Shown here in pieces: positions 24,135-32,627 of a stretch of 48,713 nucleotides of DNA. The notes below the pieces were generated by a model. The model ran no database searches and was not told where the DNA came from. It saw nothing but the letters and a program-made list of their open reading frames with translations. Numbering within the stretch: position 1 is the stretch's first letter; each line of letters begins with the position of its first letter. Source of the DNA: Longimicrobium sp. (lineage in GTDB: Bacteria > Gemmatimonadota > Gemmatimonadetes > Longimicrobiales > Longimicrobiaceae); NCBI GenBank assembly GCA_036389795.1, contig DASVWD010000121.1:1-48713 (forward strand), given 5' to 3'. A program made the position numbers and the translations under genes.

Positions 24135-25733
24135 TCACCCCGGCACGGGCTCGCCGTTGGCGACCTCGATCTCCAGGCCGAAGGTGCCGGTGAAGAGGCC
24201 GCCCTTGCTGCGCAGCGCCCAGCGCTCCAGGAGCAGGTCGCCCCTGGCCTCCAGCCTCAGCTTGAGCTTGCCGGACCGGGTGACGCGCGCCCTGACCGAG
24301 CGCACCACCTGCAGGTGCTCGCGGTCCAGCGCGTCAGCGATGCGCAGCAGCGAGGCGAGCTTCACCACGCGCTCGCGGTCGGCCGGGGGGAGCGCGGTGA
24401 ACGCCTCGTGGTGCTCGGCGGGGACGCCCTTGCGGTGGTAGCGCGCCAGGTTGGCGACGATGTCGATCTCGCGCTGGGTGAAGCCGGGGACCTCGGAGTT
24501 GGCGATCAGGTAGAGCGAGTGCTTGTGGTGCTTCTTGTAGCCCACGAAGGTGCCGATGTCGTGCAGCACGGCGCCCGCCAGCAGCATCCGCCGGTCGGAG
24601 GGCTCCATGCCGTGCACCTCCTGGAGCTGGTCGAAGAGCGAGCCGGCCAGCTCGGCCACGTGCAGGGCGTGCTCCTCGTCGAACCCGTAGCGCCGCCCGA
24701 GCGCCACCGCCCCGGCCAGCGCCTGCCGCTCCTTGCGGTCTTCGTGCGCCTCGTGGGTGGTCAGGTCCTCCACCAGGTCGATCAGCACGCCGTCCTTGAG
24801 CCCCACGGCGGGCACCAGGATCTCCTCCACCCCGGCCAGCGCGGCCACCCGCTCGTAGATCATGGCCGCGGGGAGGATCACGTCGGCGCGGTCTTCGCGC
24901 AGGCCCAACTGCTCCACGCGCTGGTGGTAGGAGAGGCGCGAGAGCAGCTCGATGGTCCCGCGCAGCGCGGAGAGGGGAACGGACGCCACCCGCCCCCGCG
25001 CGGCGTCGGTGCCCGCGAGCCGGGCCAGCGCCTCGGCGTTGCCGCCGGTGGCGATCACCCCTTTCGGGCTCCACTGCTGGGCGATGGTCGGGATCTGCAG
25101 CGTGGCGGCGTACTCCTGCAGGAGCCGCCGGAAGCGCCCCGGCTCCTCGCCGGCCACGGAGAGCTCCTCGAGGAGGCGCACCGAGCCCATCACGTGCGAC
25201 TCGCTCCCCAGGATGCCGCTGGAGTCCACCAGCGACACCTCCACGCTGCCGCCGCCCACGTCCACCGAGATCCACTTGTGCTCGCCGAAGTCGACGTGGT
25301 GGCGCACGGCCAGGTAGACGAGCCGCGCCTCCTCCTGCCCGGTGATGGCCTCCAGGTCGATCCCCGTCTCGTCGTGGACGCGCTCGACGAAGTCGGCGCC
25401 GTTGCGGCTCTCGCGGGTGGCGCTGGTGGCGACGGCGCGGTAGTGCCCGATCCCCAGCGCCTCGATCTGCGTCCGGAAGCCGGCGATTGCCGCCACGGCG
25501 GCGTCGATGGCCTCGGGGGTCAGCCGGCCGGTGAGGAACACGTCGTGCCCCAGCCGCACGGGGACGCGCTCCTCGGCCAGCACCGCGTACTCGGCGAGCG
25601 AGGCGAACTCGGCCGCCAGGAAGCGGATGGCGTTGGAGCCCACGTCCACCGCGGCCACGCGCAGCGGGAAGGCGGGCGCGGCCTCGGCGGCGGACGTCTT
25701 CGCGGGCTTCGGGCGGGCGTCGACTGGCGGCAT
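24135..25733 (-). CDS. Ppx/GppA phosphatase family protein with HD-like domain
   Basis: The 532-residue protein is an exopolyphosphatase or guanosine pentaphosphate phosphatase. The ASKHA-fold phosphate-binding motifs are visible: VDVGSNAIRF (residues 28-37), SATRESRNGADF, VDVGGGSVEVSLVD, and ATGGNAEALARLAGT. The C-terminal third resembles an HD domain (LLAGAVLHDIGTFVGYKKH, SLYLIANSEVPGFTQRE). The enzyme hydrolyses terminal phosphates from polyphosphate or converts pppGpp to ppGpp, so it links phosphate storage and the stringent response. The start at 25733 was preferred since it has GAGGAC just upstream; an ATG 36 bp further upstream is possible. Which of the two substrates is used cannot be told. 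Confidence 0.93.
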   Translation of the reverse strand: MPPVDARPKPAKTSAAEAAPAFPLRVAAVDVGSNAIRFLAAEFASLAEYAVLAEERVPVRLGHDVFLTGRLTPEAIDAAVAAIAGFRTQIEALGIGHYRAVATSATRESRNGADFVERVHDETGIDLEAITGQEEARLVYLAVRHHVDFGEHKWISVDVGGGSVEVSLVDSSGILGSESHVMGSVRLLEELSVAGEEPGRFRRLLQEYAATLQIPTIAQQWSPKGVIATGGNAEALARLAGTDAARGRVASVPLSALRGTIELLSRLSYHQRVEQLGLREDRADVILPAAMIYERVAALAGVEEILVPAVGLKDGVLIDLVEDLTTHEAHEDRKERQALAGAVALGRRYGFDEEHALHVAELAGSLFDQLQEVHGMEPSDRRMLLAGAVLHDIGTFVGYKKHHKHSLYLIANSEVPGFTQREIDIVANLARYHRKGVPAEHHEAFTALPPADRERVVKLASLLRIADALDREHLQVVRSVRARVTRSGKLKLRLEARGDLLLERWALRSKGGLFTGTFGLEIEVANGEPVPG

Positions 25734-25899
25734 GTCCTCACGGGGTGCGGTGCCAGGACGCCGACGCAAGCTCGGGGCCCCTCCGGCGCCAGCATCTTCG
25801 CGAGGGCGGAGCGGCGCGGCAAGGCGGGGAGGTCTTGCCTCGCCCCGCTCGACTCCGTCGTTTTCTCACATCGAACCGGCGACCCGGATCTACCGAACC

Positions 25900-26760
25900 A
25901 TGAAGCGCGAGCTGCACGAGCAGAACCGGCGGTCGTGGAACGCGGCCACGGCGGCGCACAACAGCCACAAGGGCGACCAGGCGGCGTTCTTCCGCGCGGG
26001 CGGGAGCACGCTGCGCGAGGAGGAGCGCGAGCTGCTCGGCGACGTGGCGGGCCTGCGCGTGGTCCACCTCCAGTGCAACGCCGGGCAGGACACGCTGAGC
26101 CTGGCGCGGCTGGGCGCCGACGTGCTCGGGGTCGACATCAGCGACGAGGCGGTCGAGTTCGCGCGGAGGCTGGCGGAGGAGTCGGGAGTCGCGGCGCGCT
26201 TCGAGCGCGCGGACGTGTACGACTGGCTGGAGCGGGCCGCGCGCGAGGGGGAGCGCTTCGACCTGGCGTTCTCGTCGTACGGGGCGGTTCCCTGGCTCTC
26301 CGACCTCCGCGCGTGGGGCGCGGGGATCGCGCGCGTCCTGCGGCCGGGCGGGCGCTTCGTGCTAGCGGAGTTCCACCCGGTGCTGGGGATGTTCGACGAG
26401 CGGTTGACGCTGCACTGGCCGTACTCCACCGGCGGCGAGCCGCTGGAGCTGGAGGGGATCGGCGACTACGTGGCCATGTCGCGGGAGGGGCTGGCGCTCG
26501 GGGAGTATCACGAGGGGGTGCGGGACTTCCGCAACCCGCATCCGTCCATCGAGTTCCCCTGGGGCGTCGGCGAGGTGGTGCAGGCGCTGATCGACGGCGG
26601 GCTCGTGATCGAGGTGCTGCGCGAGTACCTCTATTCCCGCGGCTGGAAGCCGTTCGAGAACATGCGCTACGATCCGGAGCACCGGCGCTGGTACATGCCC
26701 GACGGGATGCCGGACATCCCGATGATGTACGCCGTCGTCGCCCGCAAGCCGGTTGATTGA
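25900..26760 (+). CDS. Class I SAM-dependent methyltransferase
   Basis: The 286-residue protein has a class I methyltransferase fold. Motif I is VVHLQCNAGQDTLSLARLGA (usual GxGxG replaced by QCNAGQD, a known variant), motif II VLGVDIS, a middle acidic DVYDWLE, motif IV FDLAFSSYGAVPWL and motif V RVLRPGGRFVLAEFHPV. The C-terminal part has the family-specific GVGEVVQALIDGGLVIEVLREY and a C-terminal PDGMPDIPMMYAVVARKP. Homologues are small-molecule methyltransferases of unknown substrate. The ATG at 25900 is followed by LHEQNRRSWNAATAAHNSHK, a common N terminus in this group. It diverges from the Ppx gene and converges on the M28 gene. Confidence 0.92.
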   Translation: MKRELHEQNRRSWNAATAAHNSHKGDQAAFFRAGGSTLREEERELLGDVAGLRVVHLQCNAGQDTLSLARLGADVLGVDISDEAVEFARRLAEESGVAARFERADVYDWLERAAREGERFDLAFSSYGAVPWLSDLRAWGAGIARVLRPGGRFVLAEFHPVLGMFDERLTLHWPYSTGGEPLELEGIGDYVAMSREGLALGEYHEGVRDFRNPHPSIEFPWGVGEVVQALIDGGLVIEVLREYLYSRGWKPFENMRYDPEHRRWYMPDGMPDIPMMYAVVARKPVD

Positions 26761-26790
26761 CGCTCGGCGGAAGCTGAGAAAACCCCTGAT

Positions 26791-26870
26791 CTCACAGAGG
26801 ACACGGAGGGCACAGAGAGGACTTCGCCTGCAACAGGCCGTTCCTCTGTGTCCTCTGTGCCCTCTGTGAG
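26791..26870. repeat. CTCACAGAG-type inverted repeat, copy 3
   Basis: The left side (from 26791, CTCACAGAGGACACGG) and the right side (to 26870, ending CCCTCTGTGAG) are near-complementary and each is built of GGACAC/GGGCAC-CAGAG units. It lies between the convergent methyltransferase and M28 genes. Confidence 0.8.
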
Positions 26871-26881
26871 AGCCAGGCAGT

Positions 26882-28267
26882 TCAGCGCTGGGGCGCGGGG
26901 CCGCGCGGGAGGGGCTCGGGGAGCTCGGCGGCCACCCAGGCCAGCACCGCCATGGCGGCCACGCAGCGGGCCACCTCGGCGGGGTCGAGCTTGTCGGGGG
27001 TGTCGGCGTCGGTGTGGTGGTACCAGAAGTAGCGCGAGCCGTCCACCTCCAGCCCCGCCCCCGGCACGCCCAGCTGCATCAGCGGCCCGATGTCGGCGCC
27101 CCCGCCGCCGCGGTTGATCGTCCCCGCCCCGATCCCCTCCAGCAGCCGCCCGATCTCGCGCACCACCGCGTACGCCGCGTCGGACCCCGTGAAGCCGAAG
27201 CCGCGCGGGGCGAAGACGCCGGCGTCGGACTCGATGGCCAGGACGTGCCGGTCGACCTCGGCGCGGTGCGCGTCGCGGTAGGCGTTGGCGCCGCGCAGGC
27301 CGTTCTCCTCGTTGGTCCAGAGCACCACGCGCACGGTGCGCCGCGGGCGCAGGCCGAGGCGCTTCATCAGCCGCACCGCCTCCCACGCCGCCACGCTCCC
27401 GCCGGCGTCGTCCATCGCCCCCGTGCCCACGTCCCACGAGTCGATGTGGCCGCCCATCACCACCACCTCGTCGGGGCGCTCGCGGCCGCGGATCTCGGCC
27501 ACCACGTTGCGCGAGGGCGCGTCGGGGAGCATGCGCGCGCCCATCGACAGCCGCACGCGCACCCGCTCGCCGCGCGACGTCATCCGGCGGATCATCATCG
27601 CGTCTTCCATCGAGAGCGCGGCCGCGGGGATGCGGGCGGCGGTGGTGTCGTAGCGCAGGCTCCCGGTGTGCGGCGTCTGCATCCCGAACGGGCCGACGGA
27701 GCGGATCAGGCTCGCCACCGCGCCGGCCTTCGCGGCCGCCGACGCGCCGCCCGAGCGGTAGCGCACCGTCTCGCCGTAGGTGGTGAAGGGGACGTCGAAG
27801 AGGACGATCTTCCCCCGCGCTTCCGCCGCGCGCCGCTCCAGCTCCTCGAACGAGCCCACCACCAGCACCTCGGCCTCGACGCCCTCCACCGGCGTGCCGA
27901 CGCTGCCGCCGAGGCCCAGCAGGTGCAGCCGGACGCGGCGCGGCGTGACCAGCTCGGCGGACTCGGCGCCGCGCACCCAGCGCGGCACCATCACCGGCTC
28001 GGTATGCACGTTCTCCAGCCCGTCGCGGCGCATCTGCTCCACCACCCAGTCGATCGCCTGCTCCAGGTTGTCGGTGCCGCTGAAGCGCGGCCCGAAGCGG
28101 TCCGCCAGCTCGGCGACGCGGTTCCACGCCGCGCTGTCCGCGGTGGCGCCCCGGATCAGCGAGTCGGCGGCCGCGCGGTAGGCGGACGGGCCCTGGGCGC
28201 GCGCCGGGACAGTGAGGAGCGCGATGGCGCAGAGGACGAGGTGCGAGAGCGGGAGAAGCCGGCGCAT
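26882..28267 (-). CDS. M28 family zinc peptidase, secreted
   Basis: The 461-residue protein starts with a signal peptide (LLPLSHLVLCAIALLTVPARAQ, cleaved near residue 25). A PA-like inserted domain (residues about 120-250) precedes the catalytic M28 domain. The catalytic residues are visible: GGHIDSWDVGTGAMDDAGG (zinc His and bridging Asp), TNEENGLRGA (Glu base and ligand), AIESDAG (ligand) and WYHHTDADTPDKLDP (final His). Family members are aminopeptidases or carboxypeptidases of the PSMA/aminopeptidase S type and cut dipeptides or larger peptides in the periplasm or outside the cell. The start at 28267 gives a good signal peptide. It converges on the methyltransferase gene, with an inverted repeat between them. 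Confidence 0.93.
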   Translation of the reverse strand: MRRLLPLSHLVLCAIALLTVPARAQGPSAYRAAADSLIRGATADSAAWNRVAELADRFGPRFSGTDNLEQAIDWVVEQMRRDGLENVHTEPVMVPRWVRGAESAELVTPRRVRLHLLGLGGSVGTPVEGVEAEVLVVGSFEELERRAAEARGKIVLFDVPFTTYGETVRYRSGGASAAAKAGAVASLIRSVGPFGMQTPHTGSLRYDTTAARIPAAALSMEDAMMIRRMTSRGERVRVRLSMGARMLPDAPSRNVVAEIRGRERPDEVVVMGGHIDSWDVGTGAMDDAGGSVAAWEAVRLMKRLGLRPRRTVRVVLWTNEENGLRGANAYRDAHRAEVDRHVLAIESDAGVFAPRGFGFTGSDAAYAVVREIGRLLEGIGAGTINRGGGGADIGPLMQLGVPGAGLEVDGSRYFWYHHTDADTPDKLDPAEVARCVAAMAVLAWVAAELPEPLPRGPAPQR

Positions 28268-28346
28268 TGGTCCAGAGCGTGGTTCAGGAGATGCTTGTCG
28301 GGAGCGGGACACGCTATCGACACGCCGCTGGTTCGCGCAACGACCG

Positions 28347-28697
28347 TCAAGCAGAACCCGTCCGCTCGTCCTGGAATGCGAGTGCGCGGGCGAGGCATCC
28401 TTGCACCTCGTGCCAGTCGCGTTCGGAGAGGCGTCCGACGGGTTTGACTGTGGAGCGTCCAGCCATTGCGAAGTACGCGCGGAATGCGGTCGGCTGGTGC
28501 AACCCCGCGGCCTGCCAGTCCTGAAGCAGGTAATCGGTGGGCGAGCGCGCTGCGGATATCTGCGAGGTCAGCGCCGCGAGGACGAGATCCGGCCGGTGCG
28601 CGTGGTAAAGCCGGCTGGAGACGACAACAGCGGGTCGCCGCTTGACTCCGGTGGCACCTGGAAAGTCCACCGTGACTACGTCGCCGGGCTCAGCCAT
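28347..28697 (-). CDS. MazF/PemK-type toxin (type II TA)
   Basis: The 116-residue protein begins with the PemK/MazF signature PGDVVTVDFPGATGVKRRPAVVVSS, quoted in part as PGDVVTVDFPGATGVKRRP, followed by a conserved LVLAALTSQ segment and a C-terminal helix. MazF-type toxins are sequence-specific endoribonucleases that block translation. It overlaps the upstream antitoxin-like gene by 8 bp and is translated after it, the usual antitoxin-first order. Length and start are family-typical. The catalytic Arg/Thr layout is plausible (KRRP and LTSQ) but was not verified by alignment. Confidence 0.88.
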   Translation of the reverse strand: MAEPGDVVTVDFPGATGVKRRPAVVVSSRLYHAHRPDLVLAALTSQISAARSPTDYLLQDWQAAGLHQPTAFRAYFAMAGRSTVKPVGRLSERDWHEVQGCLARALAFQDERTGSA

Positions 28698-28893
28698 TGC
28701 CGGCACTCTCCTCCGCTTCCAGCCGTGCCCACGCGGAGAGGCTGAAGTCCCGCAGATCCTCTTCGCTCCATTCAGTCTGGAAGTCCACCACCGACTCCGG
28801 CGCAATCCCATCCAGGATGAGTCGGGCCAGCCGCAGCCGGTCTGAAGCCGGGAGCGGCTTGATGCGCTGGTCGTAAAGCTGTTCGACGGTCAT
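28690..28893 (-). CDS. Antitoxin of the MazF-type pair
   Basis: The 67-residue acidic protein starts MTVEQLYDQRIKPLPASDRL and continues RLARLILDGIAPESVVDFQTEW. It resembles short helical antitoxins of the kind found with PemK/MazF toxins, though the DNA-binding part is not a clear AbrB fold. The C terminus (SEEDLRDFSLSAWARLEAEE) is acidic and would mask the toxin. The gene has an excellent ribosome site (AAAGGAGG 8 bp before the ATG) and overlaps the toxin start by 8 bp. The upstream region contains TGATC/GATCA dyads at about 28970-28990 that may be an autoregulatory operator. Confidence 0.82.
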   Translation of the reverse strand: MTVEQLYDQRIKPLPASDRLRLARLILDGIAPESVVDFQTEWSEEDLRDFSLSAWARLEAEESAGNG

Positions 28894-29073
28894 GGATCAG
28901 CCTCCTTTCCTCGGCATGCGACGGGAGTGTCTCACGCGCCCCGATCCTCTCATGATGATGTTAACGTGATCACAAAGCGAGGTCAGATCAAGTTTCGATC
29001 CGATTCCGCCAGCGCAGACACGATGCAGGGTTGATCTCGACTTATCGTTTTAGCGCACGGCGCGATCGTTGCC

Positions 29074-31635
29074 GTGGAAAGCGGACGGAAGAAACACCTT
29101 CGCACCCGCGCCGATCCGCCCGTGGCCCGATCCGCCGCCGCCCGAAAGCTCGCCGCCGCCGACGATCCGCTCGACCGCATGGAGGCGTGGTTCGCCGCGC
29201 GCGGGTGGGAGGCGTTCGACTTCCAGCGCGAGGTGTGGGACGCCTACCTCGCGGGCGAGAGCGGGCTGATCCACGCGGCCACGGGGACGGGGAAGACGTA
29301 CGCGGCGTGGCTGGGGCCGCTGCTGGAGTGGATGCAGGGGCACCCGGACGCGCCCGCGCGGGTCCGGCGCGCCGACTCCCCACCGCTGCGCATCCTGTGG
29401 ATCACGCCGCTGCGCGCGCTGGCGGGCGACACCGAGGAGGCCCTGCGCGCGCCGCTGGAAGACCTCGCCGTCCCCTGGACGCTGGAGTCGCGCACGGGCG
29501 ACACCCCCGCGGCGGTGCGCTCCCGCCAGCGCGCGCGGCTCCCCACCGCGCTCGTCACCACCCCCGAGAGCCTGTCGCTCTTCCTCTCGCGCCCGGACGC
29601 GCGCGAGCTGTTCGCGGACCTGCGCGCCGTGGTCGTCGACGAGTGGCACGAGCTGATGGGCACCAAGCGCGGCGTGCAGACGGAGCTGGCGCTCGCCCGC
29701 CTGCGCGCCTGGCGTCCGGAGCTGCGCACCTGGGGGCTCTCGGCCACCATCGGCAACCTGGACGAGGCGCGGGCCACGCTGCTGGGCGTCGCGAGCCGGG
29801 ACCGCCCGGGGCGCATCGTGCGCGGGCTGGTGCCGAAGACGGTGGTCGTCGACGCGCTGATCCCGCCCACCATCGAGCGCTTCCCCTGGGCCGGGCACCT
29901 GGGGACGCAGATGCTCCCGCAGCTGCTGGACGTCCTCGACCAGGCGGAGAGCGCCATCGTCTTCACCAACACGCGCTCGCAGACGGAGATCTGGTTCCAG
30001 GCGATCCTGGCCGCGCGCCCGGAGTGGGCGGGGGAGATCGCGCTGCACCACGGCTCGCTCGACCGCCGGACGCGCGAGTTCGTGGAGGAGGGCTTGAGGA
30101 CGGGCCGCCTGCGCGTGGTCGTCGCCACGTCGAGCCTGGACCTCGGGGTGGACTTCTCGCCGGTGGACCGCGTGCTCCAGGTGGGCAGCCCCAAGGGCGT
30201 CGCCCGGCTGCTGCAGCGCGCGGGGCGCAGCGGCCATCGGCCGGGGGTGGAGAGCCGCGTCACCTGCGTCCCCACGCACGTGCTGGAGCTGATCGAGGTG
30301 GCCGCCGCTCGCGACGGGGTGGAGGCGGCCGCCATCGAGAGCCGCCTTCCCGTGGAGCGCCCGCTGGACCTGCTGGCGCAGCACGTGGTCACGGTCGCCC
30401 TCGGCGGCGGCTTCCGGCCGGGCGAGCTGCTGGCGGAGGTGCGCACCACCCACGCCTACGCGGAGCTGCGGTACGACGAGTGGGACTGGGTGATCGACTT
30501 CGTCACCCGCGGCGGCGAGGCGCTCCGGGCGTACCCCGAGTTCCAGCGCGTGGTGCAGAACGACGACGGGCTGTACGTCGTCGAAGACCGGCAGGTGGCG
30601 CGCCGGCACCGCATGGCGATCGGCACCATCGTGAGCGACGCGGCGATGGCCGTGCAGTACCTGCGGGGGCCGAGGCTGGGGACGGTGGAGGAGAGCTTCA
30701 TCGCGCGCCTCCGGCCCGGGGACCGCTTCTTCTTCGCCGGGAAGCCGCTGGAGTTCGTGCGGGTGCGCGACATGAAGGCGTGGGTGCGCCGCGCCAGCAC
30801 CTCGCGCGGGGCGATCCCGCGCTGGATGGGGAGCCGCATGCCGCTCTCGACGGAGCTCGCGGCGGCGCTGCGGGCGCGGCTGGAGGAGGCGAGCCGGGGG
30901 GAGTTCCGCGGCCCCGAGATGGAGGCGGTGCGCCCGATCCTGGAGATCCAGGCGCGCTGGTCGAAGATCCCCGCGGCCGACGAGCTCCTGATCGAGCGGG
31001 TGAAGACGCGCGAGGGGCACCACCTGTACTTCTTCCCCTTCGAGGGGCGGCTGGTGCACGAGGGGCTGGCGGCGCTGCTGGCGTACCGCATCTCCCGCCT
31101 GAAGGCGATCTCGTTCACCTTCTCGATGAACGACTACGGGATCGAGCTCCTCTCGCCGGAGGAGGCGCCGCTGGAGGAGGCGCTGGCGGCCGGGCTGCTG
31201 CGCCCGGAGAATCTGCTGGACGACGTGCCGGCGTCGCTGAACGCCACGGAGATGGCGCGGCGGCAGTTCCGCGAGATCGCGCGGGTGGCGGGACTGGTGT
31301 TCACCGGCTTCCCCGGCCAGTCGAAGAGCGCGCGGCAGCTGCAGGCGTCCAGCGGTCTCTTCTTCGACGTGTTCACCCGCTACGACCCCGGCAACCTGCT
31401 GGTGAGCCAGGCGCACCGCGAGGTGCTGGAGCGGCAGCTGGAGAGCAGCCGGCTGGGGCGCACGCTGGAGCGCCTCTCCGCCGGCCGAGTGGTGATCAGC
31501 GAGCCGAAGCGCACGCCGCCGCTGGCCTTCCCGCTGCTGGTGGACCGCACCCGCGAGCAGGTGTCGAGCGAAACGCTGGCCGAGCGCGTGAGGAAGATGC
31601 AGGTGCGGCTGGAGCGGGAGGCGGAGCGGGGGTGA
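29074..31635 (+). CDS. Ligase-associated DEXH helicase (Lhr type)
   Basis: The 853-residue protein is an Lhr-like superfamily 2 helicase of the ligase-associated DNA damage response type. It has a Walker A motif ATGTGKT (residues 69-75), Walker B DEWH (189-192), SAT (223-225), and motifs V/VI in ATSSLDLGVDF and QRAGRSGHRPG. The Lhr-core winged-helix region follows (residues about 400-600), then the family C terminus. In characterised systems it forms an operon with PdeM, an exonuclease and an ATP-dependent ligase. Here PdeM lies further on, separated by the TerY-P-type triad, and no ligase is present in the window. The start is GTG; an in-frame ATG at 29179 is an alternative that removes a basic tail. 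Enzyme assignment is strong. Confidence 0.93.
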   Translation: MESGRKKHLRTRADPPVARSAAARKLAAADDPLDRMEAWFAARGWEAFDFQREVWDAYLAGESGLIHAATGTGKTYAAWLGPLLEWMQGHPDAPARVRRADSPPLRILWITPLRALAGDTEEALRAPLEDLAVPWTLESRTGDTPAAVRSRQRARLPTALVTTPESLSLFLSRPDARELFADLRAVVVDEWHELMGTKRGVQTELALARLRAWRPELRTWGLSATIGNLDEARATLLGVASRDRPGRIVRGLVPKTVVVDALIPPTIERFPWAGHLGTQMLPQLLDVLDQAESAIVFTNTRSQTEIWFQAILAARPEWAGEIALHHGSLDRRTREFVEEGLRTGRLRVVVATSSLDLGVDFSPVDRVLQVGSPKGVARLLQRAGRSGHRPGVESRVTCVPTHVLELIEVAAARDGVEAAAIESRLPVERPLDLLAQHVVTVALGGGFRPGELLAEVRTTHAYAELRYDEWDWVIDFVTRGGEALRAYPEFQRVVQNDDGLYVVEDRQVARRHRMAIGTIVSDAAMAVQYLRGPRLGTVEESFIARLRPGDRFFFAGKPLEFVRVRDMKAWVRRASTSRGAIPRWMGSRMPLSTELAAALRARLEEASRGEFRGPEMEAVRPILEIQARWSKIPAADELLIERVKTREGHHLYFFPFEGRLVHEGLAALLAYRISRLKAISFTFSMNDYGIELLSPEEAPLEEALAAGLLRPENLLDDVPASLNATEMARRQFREIARVAGLVFTGFPGQSKSARQLQASSGLFFDVFTRYDPGNLLVSQAHREVLERQLESSRLGRTLERLSAGRVVISEPKRTPPLAFPLLVDRTREQVSSETLAERVRKMQVRLEREAERG

Positions 31636-31666
31636 AGCCCCCTCCCTGGCGCCTGGCGCGCCGGTC

Positions 31667-31693
31667 CCTCCCCCGCTGCGCGGTGGAGGGTGG
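31667..31693. repeat. CCCTCCCCCGCTGCGCGG repeat, copy 2
   Basis: Shares CCCTCCCCCGCTGCGCGG and a following TGGAGGG with 21843-21870. Located 32 bp after the stop codon of the helicase gene. Confidence 0.55.
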
Positions 31694-31726
31694 CCCCGCA
31701 CCGGCACTCGGCGGGGCGGAACGAGC

Positions 31727-31785
31727 GTGAGGGATGCGCGCGCAGCCCGGCCCGGAGCGCAGCGGAGGGACACGCCCAAAACCCG
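31727..31785 (+). repeat. Dispersed hairpin repeat, copy D, internally deleted
   Basis: The left end (GTGAGGGATGCGCG) is joined directly to the right end (CGCAGCCCGGCCCGGAGCGC). About 95 bp with the hairpin are missing, and the junction lies in a GCGCGC stretch present at both ends of the lost part. That fits deletion between short direct repeats. Confidence 0.8.
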
Positions 31786-31952
31786 CGGCCCGCTCTTCCG
31801 TAGTTCATCGCCGTCCGAGAGACTGAGCGGCAGGGAGTGGCGCGGATCGTCCCCAAACCCTTGTCGCCGCACGGGGATCGTGGCGATATTCGAGATCCCG
31901 CTGGACCCGCAGCCACCCCACTCGTCCACCGCAGTCCGAAGGAACCGACCCC

Positions 31953-32627
31953 ATGTCGCAGCTCTCCAGGCTCGAGGACGCCGTGGAGTTCGCGGAGAAC
32001 CCCGAGCCGCGCTGCCCCTGCGTGCTCCTGCTCGACACCTCCGGCTCCATGCGCGGCGAGCCGCTCGACGCGCTCCAGGCGGGGCTCGACGCCTTCCGCT
32101 TCGACCTGGCGCTGGACCCGCTGGCCTCGCGCCGCGTGGAGGTGGCCGTGGTGGCGTTCGACGACGCCGCGCGGCTGGTGCAGGACTGGACGAGCCCCGA
32201 CCTCTTCGACGTGCCGCTCCTGGACGCCGACGGGATGACGCACATGGGCGAGGCCATCAACCTGGCCCTCGACCTGGTGGAGGAGCGCAAGGCCCGCTAC
32301 CGCGCCTACGACGTGGCCTACTACCGCCCCTGGATCTTCCTGGTGACCGACGGCGAGCCGCAGGGCGAGCCCGACGAGGCGATCCGTGAGGCCGCGCGCC
32401 GCATCCGCGAGGCCGAGGAGAAGAAGCAGGTGGCGTTCTTCGCCGTGGGCGTGGAGCGGGCGAACCTCTCCAAGCTCAAGCAGCTCACCGTGCGCGACCC
32501 GCTGCGGCTGCGGGGGCTCGACTTCCGCGAGATGTTCGTCTGGCTCTCGCGCAGCATGCAGTCGGTGGCCCACTCGCGCCCCGACGAGTCGGTGCGCCTG
32601 CAGCCGACCGGGTGGGCGGAGCTGTGA
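31953..32627 (+). CDS. VWA-domain protein of the TerY type
   Basis: The 224-residue protein is a von Willebrand factor A domain with intact metal site: DTSGSM (residues 29-34), the threonine in GMTHMGEAI, and VTDGEPQG. It fits TerY/YegL-like proteins that are partners of a PP2C phosphatase and a protein kinase. Its stop overlaps the phosphatase start (GTGA), so translation is coupled. There is no membrane segment or signal peptide. It is likely the adaptor or ligand-binding member of the set. What it binds cannot be told from sequence. Confidence 0.92.
   Translation: MSQLSRLEDAVEFAENPEPRCPCVLLLDTSGSMRGEPLDALQAGLDAFRFDLALDPLASRRVEVAVVAFDDAARLVQDWTSPDLFDVPLLDADGMTHMGEAINLALDLVEERKARYRAYDVAYYRPWIFLVTDGEPQGEPDEAIREAARRIREAEEKKQVAFFAVGVERANLSKLKQLTVRDPLRLRGLDFREMFVWLSRSMQSVAHSRPDESVRLQPTGWAEL

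Larger units (their letters stand above)
31636..31952. other. 317-bp intergenic region before the triad
   Basis: It contains a CCCTCCCCCGCTGCGCGG repeat (31667-31693), a short deletion copy of the dispersed hairpin repeat (31727-31785), and a stretch of about 150 bp that must hold the promoter and leader of the VWA gene. No gene is seen. Confidence 0.5.
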
